A stretch of 64,000 bases of DNA from Carnobacterium maltaromaticum DSM 20342 (lineage in GTDB: Bacteria; Bacillota; Bacilli; Lactobacillales; Carnobacteriaceae), in contig NZ_JQMX01000001.1 of assembly GCF_000744945.1 (NCBI RefSeq), positions 3,297,130-3,361,129 on the forward strand. Direction: 5' to 3'. The position numbers and the translations under genes were made by a program. Below are positions 23,199 through 30,027 of the stretch, one piece after another. The notes beneath the pieces are model-generated. The model saw only the letters and a program-made list of their open reading frames with translations, was not told where the DNA came from and searched no databases. Each line of letters starts with the position of its first letter. Within the stretch, counting starts at the first letter, position 1.

Positions 23199-23921
23199 TT
23201 ATTTACCTAAAACTTTACCGATAATTCGTATATCCTCAACAGGAAACACCATATCCTCATAATCATCATTAACAGACTCTAGTGTAACAGTTCCTTCTGC
23301 ATCATCATAGTACACTTTTTTACAAGTTATACCATCATCTAAAATCGCAACAATTGCTATTTCTCCGTTTTCAACTGAAGGTTGATGTCTAATAAAGACT
23401 TGCTCTCCGTCCATAATCAGTGGTTCCATAGAATTACCTTTGATTACTACTACCTCGTCTGCTCCGTTAGGCACTTTAGAAGCTTTCATGACTGTACTAG
23501 TCATGTTAGAATCATCACCGAGTATCGCAAATCCTGCCGCTGATTCATGACCACTAAGTATCTCGATTTCTTCGTCATCTTCTATAATAGGAAGATGAAC
23601 AACTTTAGGTTTTTTGTTTTGTTCTTGAAGTTGTCTTTCAGCGAATTTATAAACGACTTTTTGTCTAGGCGGTTCTAATTCGTTATATATAGAAGTAATA
23701 GTTGATTTCCTTTCTATAGGGACATCTAAACCAAGTAACCATGCTTCGTCTACGTTTAATGCATTAGCAATAATGAAAATTTTATCTTGTTTAGGCTCGT
23801 ATTTACCAGATAGCCATTCGCTGATAGAGGACCGAGAAATGCCAGTCATTTCAGATAATTCTTTTGCTTTTACGTTTCTATACTTTAAGGCATATTTAAT
23901 TCTAGAAGAAATATCATTCAT
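23199..23921 (-). CDS. CI-like repressor, XRE helix-turn-helix plus S24 peptidase domain
   Basis: A 240 aa lysogeny repressor. Residues 1-65 form an XRE HTH (AKELSEMTGISRSSISEWLSGKYEPKQ). The C-terminal half is a LexA-like S24 domain with nucleophile Ser164 in GNSMEP and the general-base lysine at 201/202 in GITCKKVYY. Ala-Gly at 129-130 (HESAAGFAI) is the likely RecA-stimulated self-cleavage site, so the prophage should respond to SOS. It faces a cro-like gene across an operator region. Its ribosome-site region itself contains an operator copy, suggesting autoregulation. Confidence 0.92.
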   Translation of the reverse strand: MNDISSRIKYALKYRNVKAKELSEMTGISRSSISEWLSGKYEPKQDKIFIIANALNVDEAWLLGLDVPIERKSTITSIYNELEPPRQKVVYKFAERQLQEQNKKPKVVHLPIIEDDEEIEILSGHESAAGFAILGDDSNMTSTVMKASKVPNGADEVVVIKGNSMEPLIMDGEQVFIRHQPSVENGEIAIVAILDDGITCKKVYYDDAEGTVTLESVNDDYEDMVFPVEDIRIIGKVLGK

Positions 23922-23930
23922 TTTTCCGAA
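23917..23930 (-). promoter_or_regulatory. Operator copy 4 (overlaps repressor start)
   Basis: On the minus strand TTCGGAAAAATGAA matches the TTCGGAAAACCGAA operator at 12 of 14 positions. It spans the repressor's start region. Confidence 0.45.
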
Positions 23931-23944
23931 CCTCCTTTAATAGG

Positions 23945-23973
23945 ATTATATACTATTATTCAAAGCGTTTCAA
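23945..23973 (-). promoter_or_regulatory. Repressor promoter (PRM/PL-like)
   Basis: On the minus strand TTGAAA (23973-23968) and TATAAT (23950-23945) are separated by 17 bases. This is a strong match directed into the repressor gene. Confidence 0.7.
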
Positions 23974-23991
23974 GAAAAATTAATAAATATA

Positions 23992-24005
23992 TTCGGAAAC
24001 ACGAA
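23992..24005 (+). promoter_or_regulatory. Operator copy 3
   Basis: TTCGGAAACACGAA matches the palindrome TTCGGAAAACCGAA at 12 of 14 positions. It lies between the two divergent promoters. Confidence 0.55.
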
Positions 24006-24013
24006 CTTTTATG

Positions 24014-24042
24014 TTGACAATTAAATATCGGTGATGTAAGAT
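24014..24042 (+). promoter_or_regulatory. Early lytic promoter (PR-like)
   Basis: TTGACA (24014-24019) and TAAGAT (24037-24042) have a 17-base spacer and an extended TG. Transcription would begin next to the perfect operator at 24051. Confidence 0.75.
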
Positions 24043-24050
24043 TGTGTTAG

Positions 24051-24064
24051 TTCGGAAAACCGAA
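24051..24064 (+). promoter_or_regulatory. Operator copy 1 (perfect palindrome)
   Basis: TTCGGAAAACCGAA is a perfect inverted repeat at the expected start of the early transcript and just before the cro-like gene. Confidence 0.7.
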
Positions 24065-24078
24065 AGGATGTGATTAGT

Positions 24079-24351
24079 ATGAAACCGACAGAAATTAGAT
24101 TCAATTATGACAAGCTAAGAGGCTTGATGAGAGAAAAGAAAGTTACACAAGATGATTTGGCAAAAGCGATAAATTTATCAGCAACATCCCTAAGCGGAAA
24201 ATTAAACAGCAAAGTCATGTTTTCACCAAAAGAAATGTTAGGAATTCAAAAAGCGCTACAAATTACAGATAATGATTTCAAAACTTATTTTTTTTCATTA
24301 GAAGTTCGGAAAACCGAAAAATCAGAATCGCGTAGTAAACAACCATCCTAG
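24079..24351 (+). CDS. Cro-like regulator (DUF739-type helix-turn-helix)
   Basis: A 90 aa protein starting MKPTEIRFNYDKLRGLMREKKVTQDDLAKAINLSATSLSGKLN. This fits the DUF739 family of short phage HTH proteins found opposite cI-type repressors. The ATG at 24079 has AAAGGATGTGA upstream. The gene is the first of the early operon. The last part of its coding sequence (24305-24318) holds a second exact copy of the 14-base operator, so repressor could also bind within the gene. Confidence 0.82.
   Translation: MKPTEIRFNYDKLRGLMREKKVTQDDLAKAINLSATSLSGKLNSKVMFSPKEMLGIQKALQITDNDFKTYFFSLEVRKTEKSESRSKQPS
24305..24318 (+). promoter_or_regulatory. Operator copy 2, inside the cro-like gene
   Basis: TTCGGAAAACCGAA is identical to the copy at 24051-24064, 254 bases away. 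It encodes part of the C-terminal tail (VRKTEK) of the cro-like protein. Confidence 0.6.
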
Positions 24352-24397
24352 GAGGTAATTAAAAGAACGATTACAATTAGTTTAAGGAGGAAATAAA

Positions 24398-24577
24398 ATG
24401 AGCGAGTTAATTTTAACTAAACGAGAGCTTAAAGCAGAAACAAAACCAATTTTCGTCAGCTCGGAAATACACGAGCAATTAAAACAACTTAAAGATGAAA
24501 CGAATATGACCATCGGAGAAATAGCAGAAGCGTTTATCAAACACGGGATTAACAACGTGACAGTGAAGGAGGTGTAA
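24398..24577 (+). CDS. Small ribbon-helix-helix-like protein
   Basis: A 59 aa ORF beginning MSELILTKRELKAETKPIFV with TAAGGAGG upstream. The C-terminal part VSSEIHEQLKQLKDETNMTIGEIAEAFIKHG looks like a ribbon-helix-helix DNA-binding fold, as in many small phage regulators. It lies in the early operon after the cro-like gene. Target unknown. Confidence 0.65.
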   Translation: MSELILTKRELKAETKPIFVSSEIHEQLKQLKDETNMTIGEIAEAFIKHGINNVTVKEV

Positions 24578-24580
24578 ACG

Positions 24581-24742
24581 ATGGAAAAACAAACAATCAC
24601 AGTATCAGCAACTTTAGAAAACGTAGAACAAGCAAAAGAGCTTCTACTTGAGATAGAAGCCCTTTCTGAAAAGTACGAAGTTAATGTCTCTTTTGTTATT
24701 TCTCCTCAGGTAAATCTTGAAGAGTGTTATAAACCGACTTGA
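24581..24742 (+). CDS. Small early phage protein, unknown
   Basis: A 53 aa ORF starting MEKQTITVSATLENVEQAKELLLEIEALSEKYEVNVSFVI, 3 bases after the preceding stop and with AAGGAGGTG as ribosome site. The pattern suggests a small alpha-beta fold. No function recognised. Confidence 0.6.
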   Translation: MEKQTITVSATLENVEQAKELLLEIEALSEKYEVNVSFVISPQVNLEECYKPT

Positions 24743-24837
24743 TTACAGCGTTAATCGAATCAAGACCAAAAGGTTACATCAAAAGTTTTGTTGCATTTCG
24801 GACAAGTTGTTTTCATTCAGCATAAAGGAGGAAAGAG

Positions 24838-25044
24838 ATGCCGAGCAAAAAGAAAATTCAAGAAGGAACTGTATTGATGTTTTGGATTACAGCATCGATT
24901 GTATTGCTTTTAATAGCGTTAGCAGTATATCTAATTTGGCAGGTGAAACTAGCACTGCTATTAGCTGCAGTGCTAGGTATAATATTCATTTTCTGGATAA
25001 CAGTGTTTTATTTTTGGATAAAGCAATTTAAAAAAATAAATTAA
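24838..25044 (+). CDS. Small membrane protein with two transmembrane segments
   Basis: A 68 aa protein. After a basic start (MPSKKKIQEG) come two hydrophobic helices, roughly residues 13-35 and 37-62, and a basic end KQFKKIN. It has AAAGGAGGAAAG upstream. Its end overlaps by four bases the end of the convergent gene on the other strand. Function unknown. Confidence 0.6.
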   Translation: MPSKKKIQEGTVLMFWITASIVLLLIALAVYLIWQVKLALLLAAVLGIIFIFWITVFYFWIKQFKKIN

Positions 25045-25439
25045 GAAAGTCCCATTTGCTTAGAAATTATGTTTGTCAGAACATTTGAAGCAACGGTTTC
25101 AACCATAGTAATAGAAACACTTGAAAATTTTGAGGTTACTTTTTTAGTATCAGTCCAAACTTTGTTATCTCTAATTGTATCAAGGAATTTATGACCTTCC
25201 CAAGTCATGTGTTTTAAGTCATCCATTATGTTTTGAGCGTGATCAAAAGTAATGACTCCATCTATATAGGATGCATCCACAAGTTGAATTATTGTATATT
25301 CAAGGTCTTCTTGAGAAAAAATAGACAACCTAGAAGATTTAATTATTTCATAAAAAGCTAAACCTAATCTCGCTTGTTGGTATGGTATTTCTTCAATTGA
25401 AAGCAACATTTCTCTAACGCATTCATGGTTTAATTTCAT
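25041..25439 (-). CDS. DUF2513-family protein in reverse orientation
   Basis: A 132 aa protein beginning MKLNHECVREMLLSIEEIPY, the form of DUF2513 proteins found in prophages and mobile elements, with a winged-helix-like middle (LVDASYIDGVITFDHAQNIMDDLKHMTWEGHKFL). The start at 25439 has ACGAGGTGAT upstream. It is one of two genes inside the early region that point against the operon, so it is likely expressed in the lysogen. Its promoter closely resembles that of the second one (27438-27791). Function unknown. Confidence 0.7.
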   Translation of the reverse strand: MKLNHECVREMLLSIEEIPYQQARLGLAFYEIIKSSRLSIFSQEDLEYTIIQLVDASYIDGVITFDHAQNIMDDLKHMTWEGHKFLDTIRDNKVWTDTKKVTSKFSSVSITMVETVASNVLTNIISKQMGLS

Positions 25440-25461
25440 TTTATCACCTCGTTTCAAATTA

Positions 25462-25470
25462 ATTATAACA
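25462..25470 (-). promoter_or_regulatory. Extended -10 promoter of the reverse DUF2513 gene
   Basis: On the minus strand TGTTATAAT precedes the gene by about 20 bases, giving a very short leader. A near-identical block stands before the other reverse gene. Confidence 0.55.
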
Positions 25471-25502
25471 GATTTAACTAAAAAAGATAAAGGAGTGTTA
25501 AA

Positions 25503-26297
25503 ATGTCAAACTTACAGAAATTCAACAATGAGTTATTCCAATTAGAAGTAAAATCAGAAAATGGCGAATCTTTATTTAATGTAGAAAGTGTAGCAAGAAG
25601 TTTGGGTATTACCCAAATTGCAAAAAGCGGAAATGAAGTAGTTCGATGGGAAAGAGTAAATAAATATTTAAACTTGTCATCCCCACAAGTGGGGACAGTG
25701 ATTTCCCAAGAAGTTGGGAAAAATGATTTCATCAGCGAACCAATGGTATATAAATTAGCTTTCAAAGCGAACAACGAAGTCGCTGAAAAATTCCAAGACT
25801 GGCTAGCGGTTGAGGTATTGCCATCTATTAGAAAAAACGGAATGTATGCCACAGACGAGCTGCTAGACAACCCTGATTTATTAATAGAAGTTGCAACCAA
25901 GTTAAAAGAAGAACGCACCTTGCGGCTTGTAGCTGAACAGAGAGTAGCAGAGTATGAGCCTAAGATTAGCTATTTAGATAGCATTTTAGAATCAACTGAT
26001 ACTGTAACGATCACTCAGATAGCAGCGGATTACGGTCTATCAGCAGTTGCGATGAACAAGCGATTAAATGAATTGAAAATACAGCACAAAGTTGGCGGTC
26101 AATGGATTTTATATACAAGACATCAACGTGAAGGCTACACCAAATCACATACTACTCGAGTTCCAAAAGCAGATGGAAAAGAAAAAGTTGTGATGAACAC
26201 GAAGTGGACCCAAAAAGGCAGATTATTCATTTACGAGTCATTGAAAGAAATAAATGTATATCCGTTAATGGATATTGAACAACTACAACTAGCGTAA
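25503..26297 (+). CDS. Phage antirepressor (Bro-N plus KilA-C/ANT domain)
   Basis: A 264 aa protein. The N-terminal Bro-N-like domain runs to about residue 115 (ESLFNVESVARSLGI ... FQDWLAVEVLPSIRKNGMY). A helical linker EERTLRLVAEQRVAEYEPKI and the ANT/KilA-C domain follow (ITQIAADYGLSAVAMNKRLNELKIQHKVGGQWILY). Such proteins counteract phage repressors or prepare DNA for lytic growth. AAAGGAGTG is the ribosome site. The early genes after it are all small. Confidence 0.87.
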   Translation: MSNLQKFNNELFQLEVKSENGESLFNVESVARSLGITQIAKSGNEVVRWERVNKYLNLSSPQVGTVISQEVGKNDFISEPMVYKLAFKANNEVAEKFQDWLAVEVLPSIRKNGMYATDELLDNPDLLIEVATKLKEERTLRLVAEQRVAEYEPKISYLDSILESTDTVTITQIAADYGLSAVAMNKRLNELKIQHKVGGQWILYTRHQREGYTKSHTTRVPKADGKEKVVMNTKWTQKGRLFIYESLKEINVYPLMDIEQLQLA

Positions 26298-26320
26298 TAC
26301 AAATATGAGGAGGAAACAAA

Positions 26321-26494
26321 ATGAAAAAACAAGAAATCACAGGATTTTCAGTCGTAACAGAAAAAAATGAGTTAATCGCAAGTATTGATTTTTTAACTGA
26401 TAGCATTATTTACATCGACGGATACAAGGTTTTAGAGCATACAAAAGAAGAACCTGCCATGTTTAAAGAAGCAGGCTCTTCCGATTCGAATTAG
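26321..26494 (+). CDS. Small early phage protein, unknown
   Basis: A 57 aa ORF starting MKKQEITGFSVVTEKNELIASIDFLTDSIIY with GAGGAGG upstream. Acidic and probably a small beta-rich protein. No family recognised. Confidence 0.55.
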   Translation: MKKQEITGFSVVTEKNELIASIDFLTDSIIYIDGYKVLEHTKEEPAMFKEAGSSDSN

Positions 26495-26511
26495 CATAGG
26501 GGGGTAAAGTT

Positions 26512-26685
26512 ATGCCAGCAAAAAAAGAAGTTCCTAAAATGGAAGTCATTAACATATTAAAAGACGGAACAAGGACTCATTCAATGAAAGACGTTCATGT
26601 TCCTGATGAGATTGCATTAATGATTCTAAGTGTCGTAAATGGTTGCAAGGTACGCATAGCTAAAAAAGAGGTACGGTCATCATGA
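26512..26685 (+). CDS. Small early phage protein, unknown
   Basis: A 57 aa ORF starting MPAKKEVPKMEVINILKDGTRTHSMKDVHVPDE with GGGGG upstream. It overlaps the next start by four bases (ATGA). No family recognised. Confidence 0.55.
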   Translation: MPAKKEVPKMEVINILKDGTRTHSMKDVHVPDEIALMILSVVNGCKVRIAKKEVRSS

Positions 26686-26861
26686 CTCAAAGAGTAGTGT
26701 TCACAGTATTACAACATCCAGAGATTCTCATATTCTTATTTCTACTAAGCTTGGCTAGCTTAATCTACTGCGTAATTAGTTTGATCAACATCTACAAGGA
26801 AGAGCGAGAGTTTCGTGTTAAGAAGTATCTAAATAGAAGGAACTGGAGGGACAAGCGATGA
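26682..26861 (+). CDS. Small single-span membrane protein
   Basis: A 59 aa ORF with one hydrophobic segment at about residues 14-38 (ILIFLFLLSLASLIYCVISLI) and a strongly basic tail, YKEEREFRVKKYLNRRNWRDKR. It overlaps its neighbours by four bases at both ends, so the run is tightly coupled. Function unknown. Confidence 0.55.
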   Translation: MTQRVVFTVLQHPEILIFLFLLSLASLIYCVISLINIYKEEREFRVKKYLNRRNWRDKR

Positions 26862-27028
26862 AATTTGTAAATAGAATTATTCCGTTGTGGCTAATCGAAC
26901 TTTATTTAAAAAAAGTAAAACGCCCACCATGCGTCAATTGTAACGAGGTAGGCATATTAAAACTTGAAGATGGTAAATATATTTGTACTAATTGTGCTCA
27001 AATTCAAAGTGAATTATCTGATATGTGA
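26858..27028 (+). CDS. Small zinc-ribbon protein
   Basis: A 56 aa ORF with a hydrophobic and basic N-terminus, then PPCVNCNEVGILKLEDGKYICTNCA. Two C-x2-C knuckles 16 residues apart form a zinc ribbon. The ribosome site CTGGAGGGAC is much like that of the gene after it. Function unknown. Confidence 0.6.
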   Translation: MKFVNRIIPLWLIELYLKKVKRPPCVNCNEVGILKLEDGKYICTNCAQIQSELSDM

Positions 27029-27058
27029 TTATAAATTATGGAATTGGAGGAACAAGCG

Positions 27059-27436
27059 ATGAATGATCAATCAAAAAAAGATAGTACTCCTGAAGAAGTA
27101 ACTATCAAATGTACTAAATGTAAAAAAACAAATCATGATACGGATGCAAATTATTGTGAAAACTGTGGGAATAAATTAGAGTTTACGCCCGATGAAATAT
27201 TGCTTCCACTTTTGAAATTTGCAAGCAGTTTACACGAACTAACGCAAGATTATTTAAACGGCATCTTATCTCAATTTAAAACGGAAAAAGAGGCTAGAGA
27301 TTATTACAAAGAAGTCTCTGCAAGTTTCCGAAGCAATAGTAAAGAGCTAGGTAACGCTGATGGTGATTTGAGGAAACATAATTTCGATATGGCAGTGGTC
27401 CTCTTAATAGGTTACATGACTTTTGAAGAAGAGTAG
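27059..27436 (+). CDS. Zinc-ribbon protein with helical C-terminal domain
   Basis: A 125 aa protein. Residues 13-45 form a zinc ribbon (IKCTKCKK ... NYCENCGNKL). The rest is helical and acidic (ARDYYKEVSASFRSNSKELGNADGDLRKHNFDMAVVLL). I prefer the ATG at 27059 to the one at 27038 on ribosome-site spacing (TTGGAGG). It meets the reverse gene tail to tail. Function unknown. Confidence 0.6.
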   Translation: MNDQSKKDSTPEEVTIKCTKCKKTNHDTDANYCENCGNKLEFTPDEILLPLLKFASSLHELTQDYLNGILSQFKTEKEARDYYKEVSASFRSNSKELGNADGDLRKHNFDMAVVLLIGYMTFEEE

Positions 27437-27437
27437 T

Positions 27438-27791
27438 TTAGATCTTTTTGTAATGAATTTTAAGAGCATCGAAAAGGTCTTCTAGTCTATTCAATTTATC
27501 TTGAGTCGTGTTTTCGTAATATTTTTGGTAAGAAAGCCAGAAAAAATTAGCTTTAAAAAGGTACGAATCAATTTCGTTGACTCTGTTCGTTTCCCAAGTA
27601 GTTAAAATAATTTTGCAAGCATCATGATAACTATCTAATAAGCTAGAAATAGACGCTAATTCTTTTTTCTTTATGTTAGGTGAGCTTGGGATATCCAAGC
27701 TAGTGCTTTCTACTAGCGTTTCTAAGTTCGATTGAATTAATGAACAGAGAGATTTTAACTCCTTTAAAGCTTCGGGTTTAGTCTTAATCAT
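27438..27791 (-). CDS. Hypothetical protein in reverse orientation (second lysogen-type gene)
   Basis: A 117 aa helical protein starting MIKTKPEALKELKSLCSLIQSNLETLVE. It has no family I recognise. Aromatic residues cluster in KANFFWLSYQKYYE. The start at 27791 has AAGGTGGTGATTG upstream. Like the DUF2513 gene it faces against the early operon, follows the same kind of extended -10 promoter and is convergent with the gene before it. That suggests expression in the lysogen. Confidence 0.6.
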   Translation of the reverse strand: MIKTKPEALKELKSLCSLIQSNLETLVESTSLDIPSSPNIKKKELASISSLLDSYHDACKIILTTWETNRVNEIDSYLFKANFFWLSYQKYYENTTQDKLNRLEDLFDALKIHYKKI

Positions 27792-27813
27792 ACAATCACC
27801 ACCTTTCAATTTA

Positions 27814-27822
27814 ATTATAACA
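27814..27822 (-). promoter_or_regulatory. Extended -10 promoter of the second reverse gene
   Basis: On the minus strand TGTTATAAT is followed by TAAATTGAAAGGTGGTGAT. It is almost the same block as before the DUF2513 gene. Confidence 0.55.
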
Positions 27823-27859
27823 GGTGATTATTAAAAGGCATACAGAAAGAAGGTAAGCG

Positions 27860-28012
27860 ATGAACAACTTAAAATGGCAACTCAAACAACTAGAATTAAC
27901 CACAGATTACTTGCTAATCAGCAAGAATTTAAAAGCCCTCTGGGCGAATATGCGAGAGATCGAGAAAGTCAGAAAACAAATATGGTGGGAGGAAAACAGA
28001 AATGGAGTTTAA
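27860..28012 (+). CDS. Small early phage protein, unknown
   Basis: A 50 aa basic helical ORF, MNNLKWQLKQLELTTDYLLI..., rich in Trp and Lys, with GAAGGTAAG upstream. It overlaps the next start by 11 bases. No family recognised. Confidence 0.5.
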   Translation: MNNLKWQLKQLELTTDYLLISKNLKALWANMREIEKVRKQIWWEENRNGV

Positions 28013-28217
28013 CCAGTTTGTACTCATATGTATGGTAGCATTTGTCCTTTTCATATTACTGATACTATCAATTGCTTACCGTAATCGTCCTATCGTACAT
28101 TCTTATGACTGCTACAAGGACGTTCGGAAAGATGTGGCTTATATGAAACAGAAAGGCTACAGAGCAAACTATGTATCTGATAATCAAGTTGAGTTTTTGT
28201 GGGAGTGTAAGAAATGA
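28002..28217 (+). CDS. Small single-span membrane protein
   Basis: A 71 aa ORF with a transmembrane helix at about residues 6-25 (FVLICMVAFVLFILLILSIA) and a soluble tail DCYKDVRKDVAYMKQKGYRANYVSDNQVEFLWE. The ribosome site GGGAGGA is inside the previous gene. Function unknown. Confidence 0.55.
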   Translation: MEFNQFVLICMVAFVLFILLILSIAYRNRPIVHSYDCYKDVRKDVAYMKQKGYRANYVSDNQVEFLWECKK

Positions 28218-28354
28218 ATATTTTAACACCTCAACAACTGCAAAATATCCTAGCTTATCTAAGCCTAGAATATGGAAATTTAACTATTGATGAAATAGCA
28301 AAGCAAGCTAAAACCGATGGTTTGGGTTGGAGCTACAAAAAAGGAGAGATTTAA
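28214..28354 (+). CDS. Small early phage protein, unknown
   Basis: A 46 aa ORF starting MNILTPQQLQNILAYLSLEYGNLTIDEIAKQAK, overlapping the previous stop by four bases. The helix pattern could be a small HTH, but this is not clear. Confidence 0.5.
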   Translation: MNILTPQQLQNILAYLSLEYGNLTIDEIAKQAKTDGLGWSYKKGEI

Positions 28355-28714
28355 ATGAATAAACGAATCGAAAAAAAGATAAGTCGCAAAGGTATGAGTA
28401 AAGAAGGAAAGGTATTCTTTAACCGGATTAAGACCTATCAACGTATTTTAGATGAACTTGATAAAACTTGTTTAGGTATTAGGCGTGAAATGCACGTGAA
28501 ATCTGAGGATTTAATTAAATATTCTGAATTTTGCGGAGAAACTCCAACGTATCAAGAAGCTAACGGCCCGTATTCAAAATATGAGTTTAAATTTGAAGGA
28601 ATTAGATATTTCAGTCTATTTAGTAAAGAAGAAGAGTATGAGTTTTTCAATAAAAGTTCTCGATCAGACGACACAATCGAAATCAACGGCGTTAAATACA
28701 AAAAAGCTGACTAG
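28355..28714 (+). CDS. Hypothetical phage protein
   Basis: A 119 aa basic protein, MNKRIEKKISRKGMSKEGKVFF..., with AAAGGAGAG upstream. It ends with a small beta-rich segment (DDTIEINGVKYKKAD). No family recognised. It starts directly at the stop of the previous ORF. Confidence 0.6.
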   Translation: MNKRIEKKISRKGMSKEGKVFFNRIKTYQRILDELDKTCLGIRREMHVKSEDLIKYSEFCGETPTYQEANGPYSKYEFKFEGIRYFSLFSKEEEYEFFNKSSRSDDTIEINGVKYKKAD

Positions 28715-28785
28715 GCGGCAACCTAAATCAGCGACTTGAAAAAAACATCTAACAAAAGTATATCACAGAATGGAGCAAATTAAAA

Positions 28786-29328
28786 ATGAAGATGGATAAA
28801 ATCGCAGGAAGTGGAAACGACGAATTTTTTACACCCAAATATGCAGTGAAACCTATTTTAGAATATGTGAAACAAGGTTCTAAAATTTGGTGTCCTTTTG
28901 ATAAAAAAGAAAGTTTATTTGTAAAAATGCTAGAAGAAAAAGGCTGTGAAGTTATTTGTACCCACATTGAAAATGGAGAAGATTTCTTTGAAATCAGTAA
29001 TTCTGAAATTGCAGATTGGTGTGATTATATCATCAGCAATCCTCCTTATAGCTTGAAAACAGAGGTTTTACAAGCGCTATTTGAAACAGAAAAGCCTTTT
29101 GCAATGTTGTTGGGTGTGGTAGGTATTTTTGAAAGCCAAAAACGGTTTGAGATGTTTCGAGATAATGAATTTGAAATTATGTATATGAATAGACGAGTTG
29201 CTTATATGAAAGACTATGAATCAGGTAAAACGGCTTTGAATCCTCCTTTTTCTAGTGTTTATATTACATCAAAAATGTTGCCTGAAAAAATAATTTTTAA
29301 GGAAATTAATAAGAAAGAAATTCTTTAA
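28786..29328 (+). CDS. Phage N6-adenine methyltransferase-like protein
   Basis: A 180 aa protein. GSGNDEFFTPKYAVKPILEYV at the start resembles the DE(W/F)xTP opening of phage Dam-type enzymes. NPPY at residues 85-88 is the catalytic motif IV of N6-adenine methyltransferases. A late NPPF (in GKTALNPPFSSVYI) is similar to the family end. A classical SAM motif FxGxG is not obvious; WCPFDKKESLF sits in its place. Its role may be to protect phage DNA from host restriction. The 23 bases spanning its start are repeated exactly at the next gene. Confidence 0.7.
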   Translation: MKMDKIAGSGNDEFFTPKYAVKPILEYVKQGSKIWCPFDKKESLFVKMLEEKGCEVICTHIENGEDFFEISNSEIADWCDYIISNPPYSLKTEVLQALFETEKPFAMLLGVVGIFESQKRFEMFRDNEFEIMYMNRRVAYMKDYESGKTALNPPFSSVYITSKMLPEKIIFKEINKKEIL

Positions 29329-29364
29329 TTAAATAAATTCTAAAAAGAATGGAGCAAATTAAAA

Positions 29365-29793
29365 ATGACTAAAATTGATGAAAGCAAACAATATAAATTT
29401 AGCGAGATTATTGCAATGTTGGAGAATAAGGAATTGCCAATAGGTGCTTGTGTTTTCAACCCGCAAGGCGATAATTACAATGTTAAAAAATCAACTTTAA
29501 ATTATTTTGGATTAGCAAAAAAACAACATATACCTGTGCAAGCTATTATATCTGCAAAAGATATCAATGATTTATGGTCAATCGAACTACCTAAAGAGGA
29601 AAGGTTTTATTTAACTACTCCTGGTTGTTTTGATGGAGAGCATACTTTGAATCAGTGGCTTGGAAAGTATTCTTTTGTTCGTGGTAGAGATGCTGGCGGA
29701 AAACAATCTCGATTTACTCAAAAACAAATTGATGACATTCCTTTTGATACAACATTTTTTGAAAAAGTGAAAGCGGAGCAAGCCGATGAATGA
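29365..29793 (+). CDS. Hypothetical phage protein
   Basis: A 142 aa protein, MTKIDESKQYKFSEIIAMLENKELPIGACVFNPQGD..., with SFVRGRDAGGKQSRFTQKQIDDIPFDTTFFEKV near the end. The early part looks like phage proteins that pair with DUF1642-type genes. No function known. It overlaps the next start by eight bases. Confidence 0.55.
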   Translation: MTKIDESKQYKFSEIIAMLENKELPIGACVFNPQGDNYNVKKSTLNYFGLAKKQHIPVQAIISAKDINDLWSIELPKEERFYLTTPGCFDGEHTLNQWLGKYSFVRGRDAGGKQSRFTQKQIDDIPFDTTFFEKVKAEQADE

Positions 29794-29986
29794 TGAATAT
29801 ACCTTAACAGACTGGCTAGGAAATGAGCTGACAGGTTGTGAATCGATTTTCATTATTACAACTCAAGCAGGCATAGATTACGTGTTGCCGAGAGAGTTTG
29901 GCGCCTATGTAATTGAAATGGAAATGAGCGATAAATATTGGGAGTTTACAGAATATAGAGTGAATGGAGTGGGTTTAAATGAGTGA
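29786..29986 (+). CDS. Small phage protein, unknown
   Basis: A 66 aa acidic ORF, MNDEYTLTDWLGNELTGCESIFIITTQAGIDYVLPREFGAYV. Its last bases overlap an ATG (29979) that begins MSDGQM, probably the original start of the terminase small subunit gene before the IS entered. Confidence 0.55.
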   Translation: MNDEYTLTDWLGNELTGCESIFIITTQAGIDYVLPREFGAYVIEMEMSDKYWEFTEYRVNGVGLNE

Positions 29987-30027
29987 TGGACAGATGTCAA
30001 TAAAGTAGACACAAAAATAGATACAAT

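Noticed and set aside
24717..25031. Open frame of 104 codons on the + strand in the early region
   Set aside because: It overlaps in another frame the small membrane protein gene at 24838, which has a strong ribosome site and a sensible membrane profile. The frame itself looks random.
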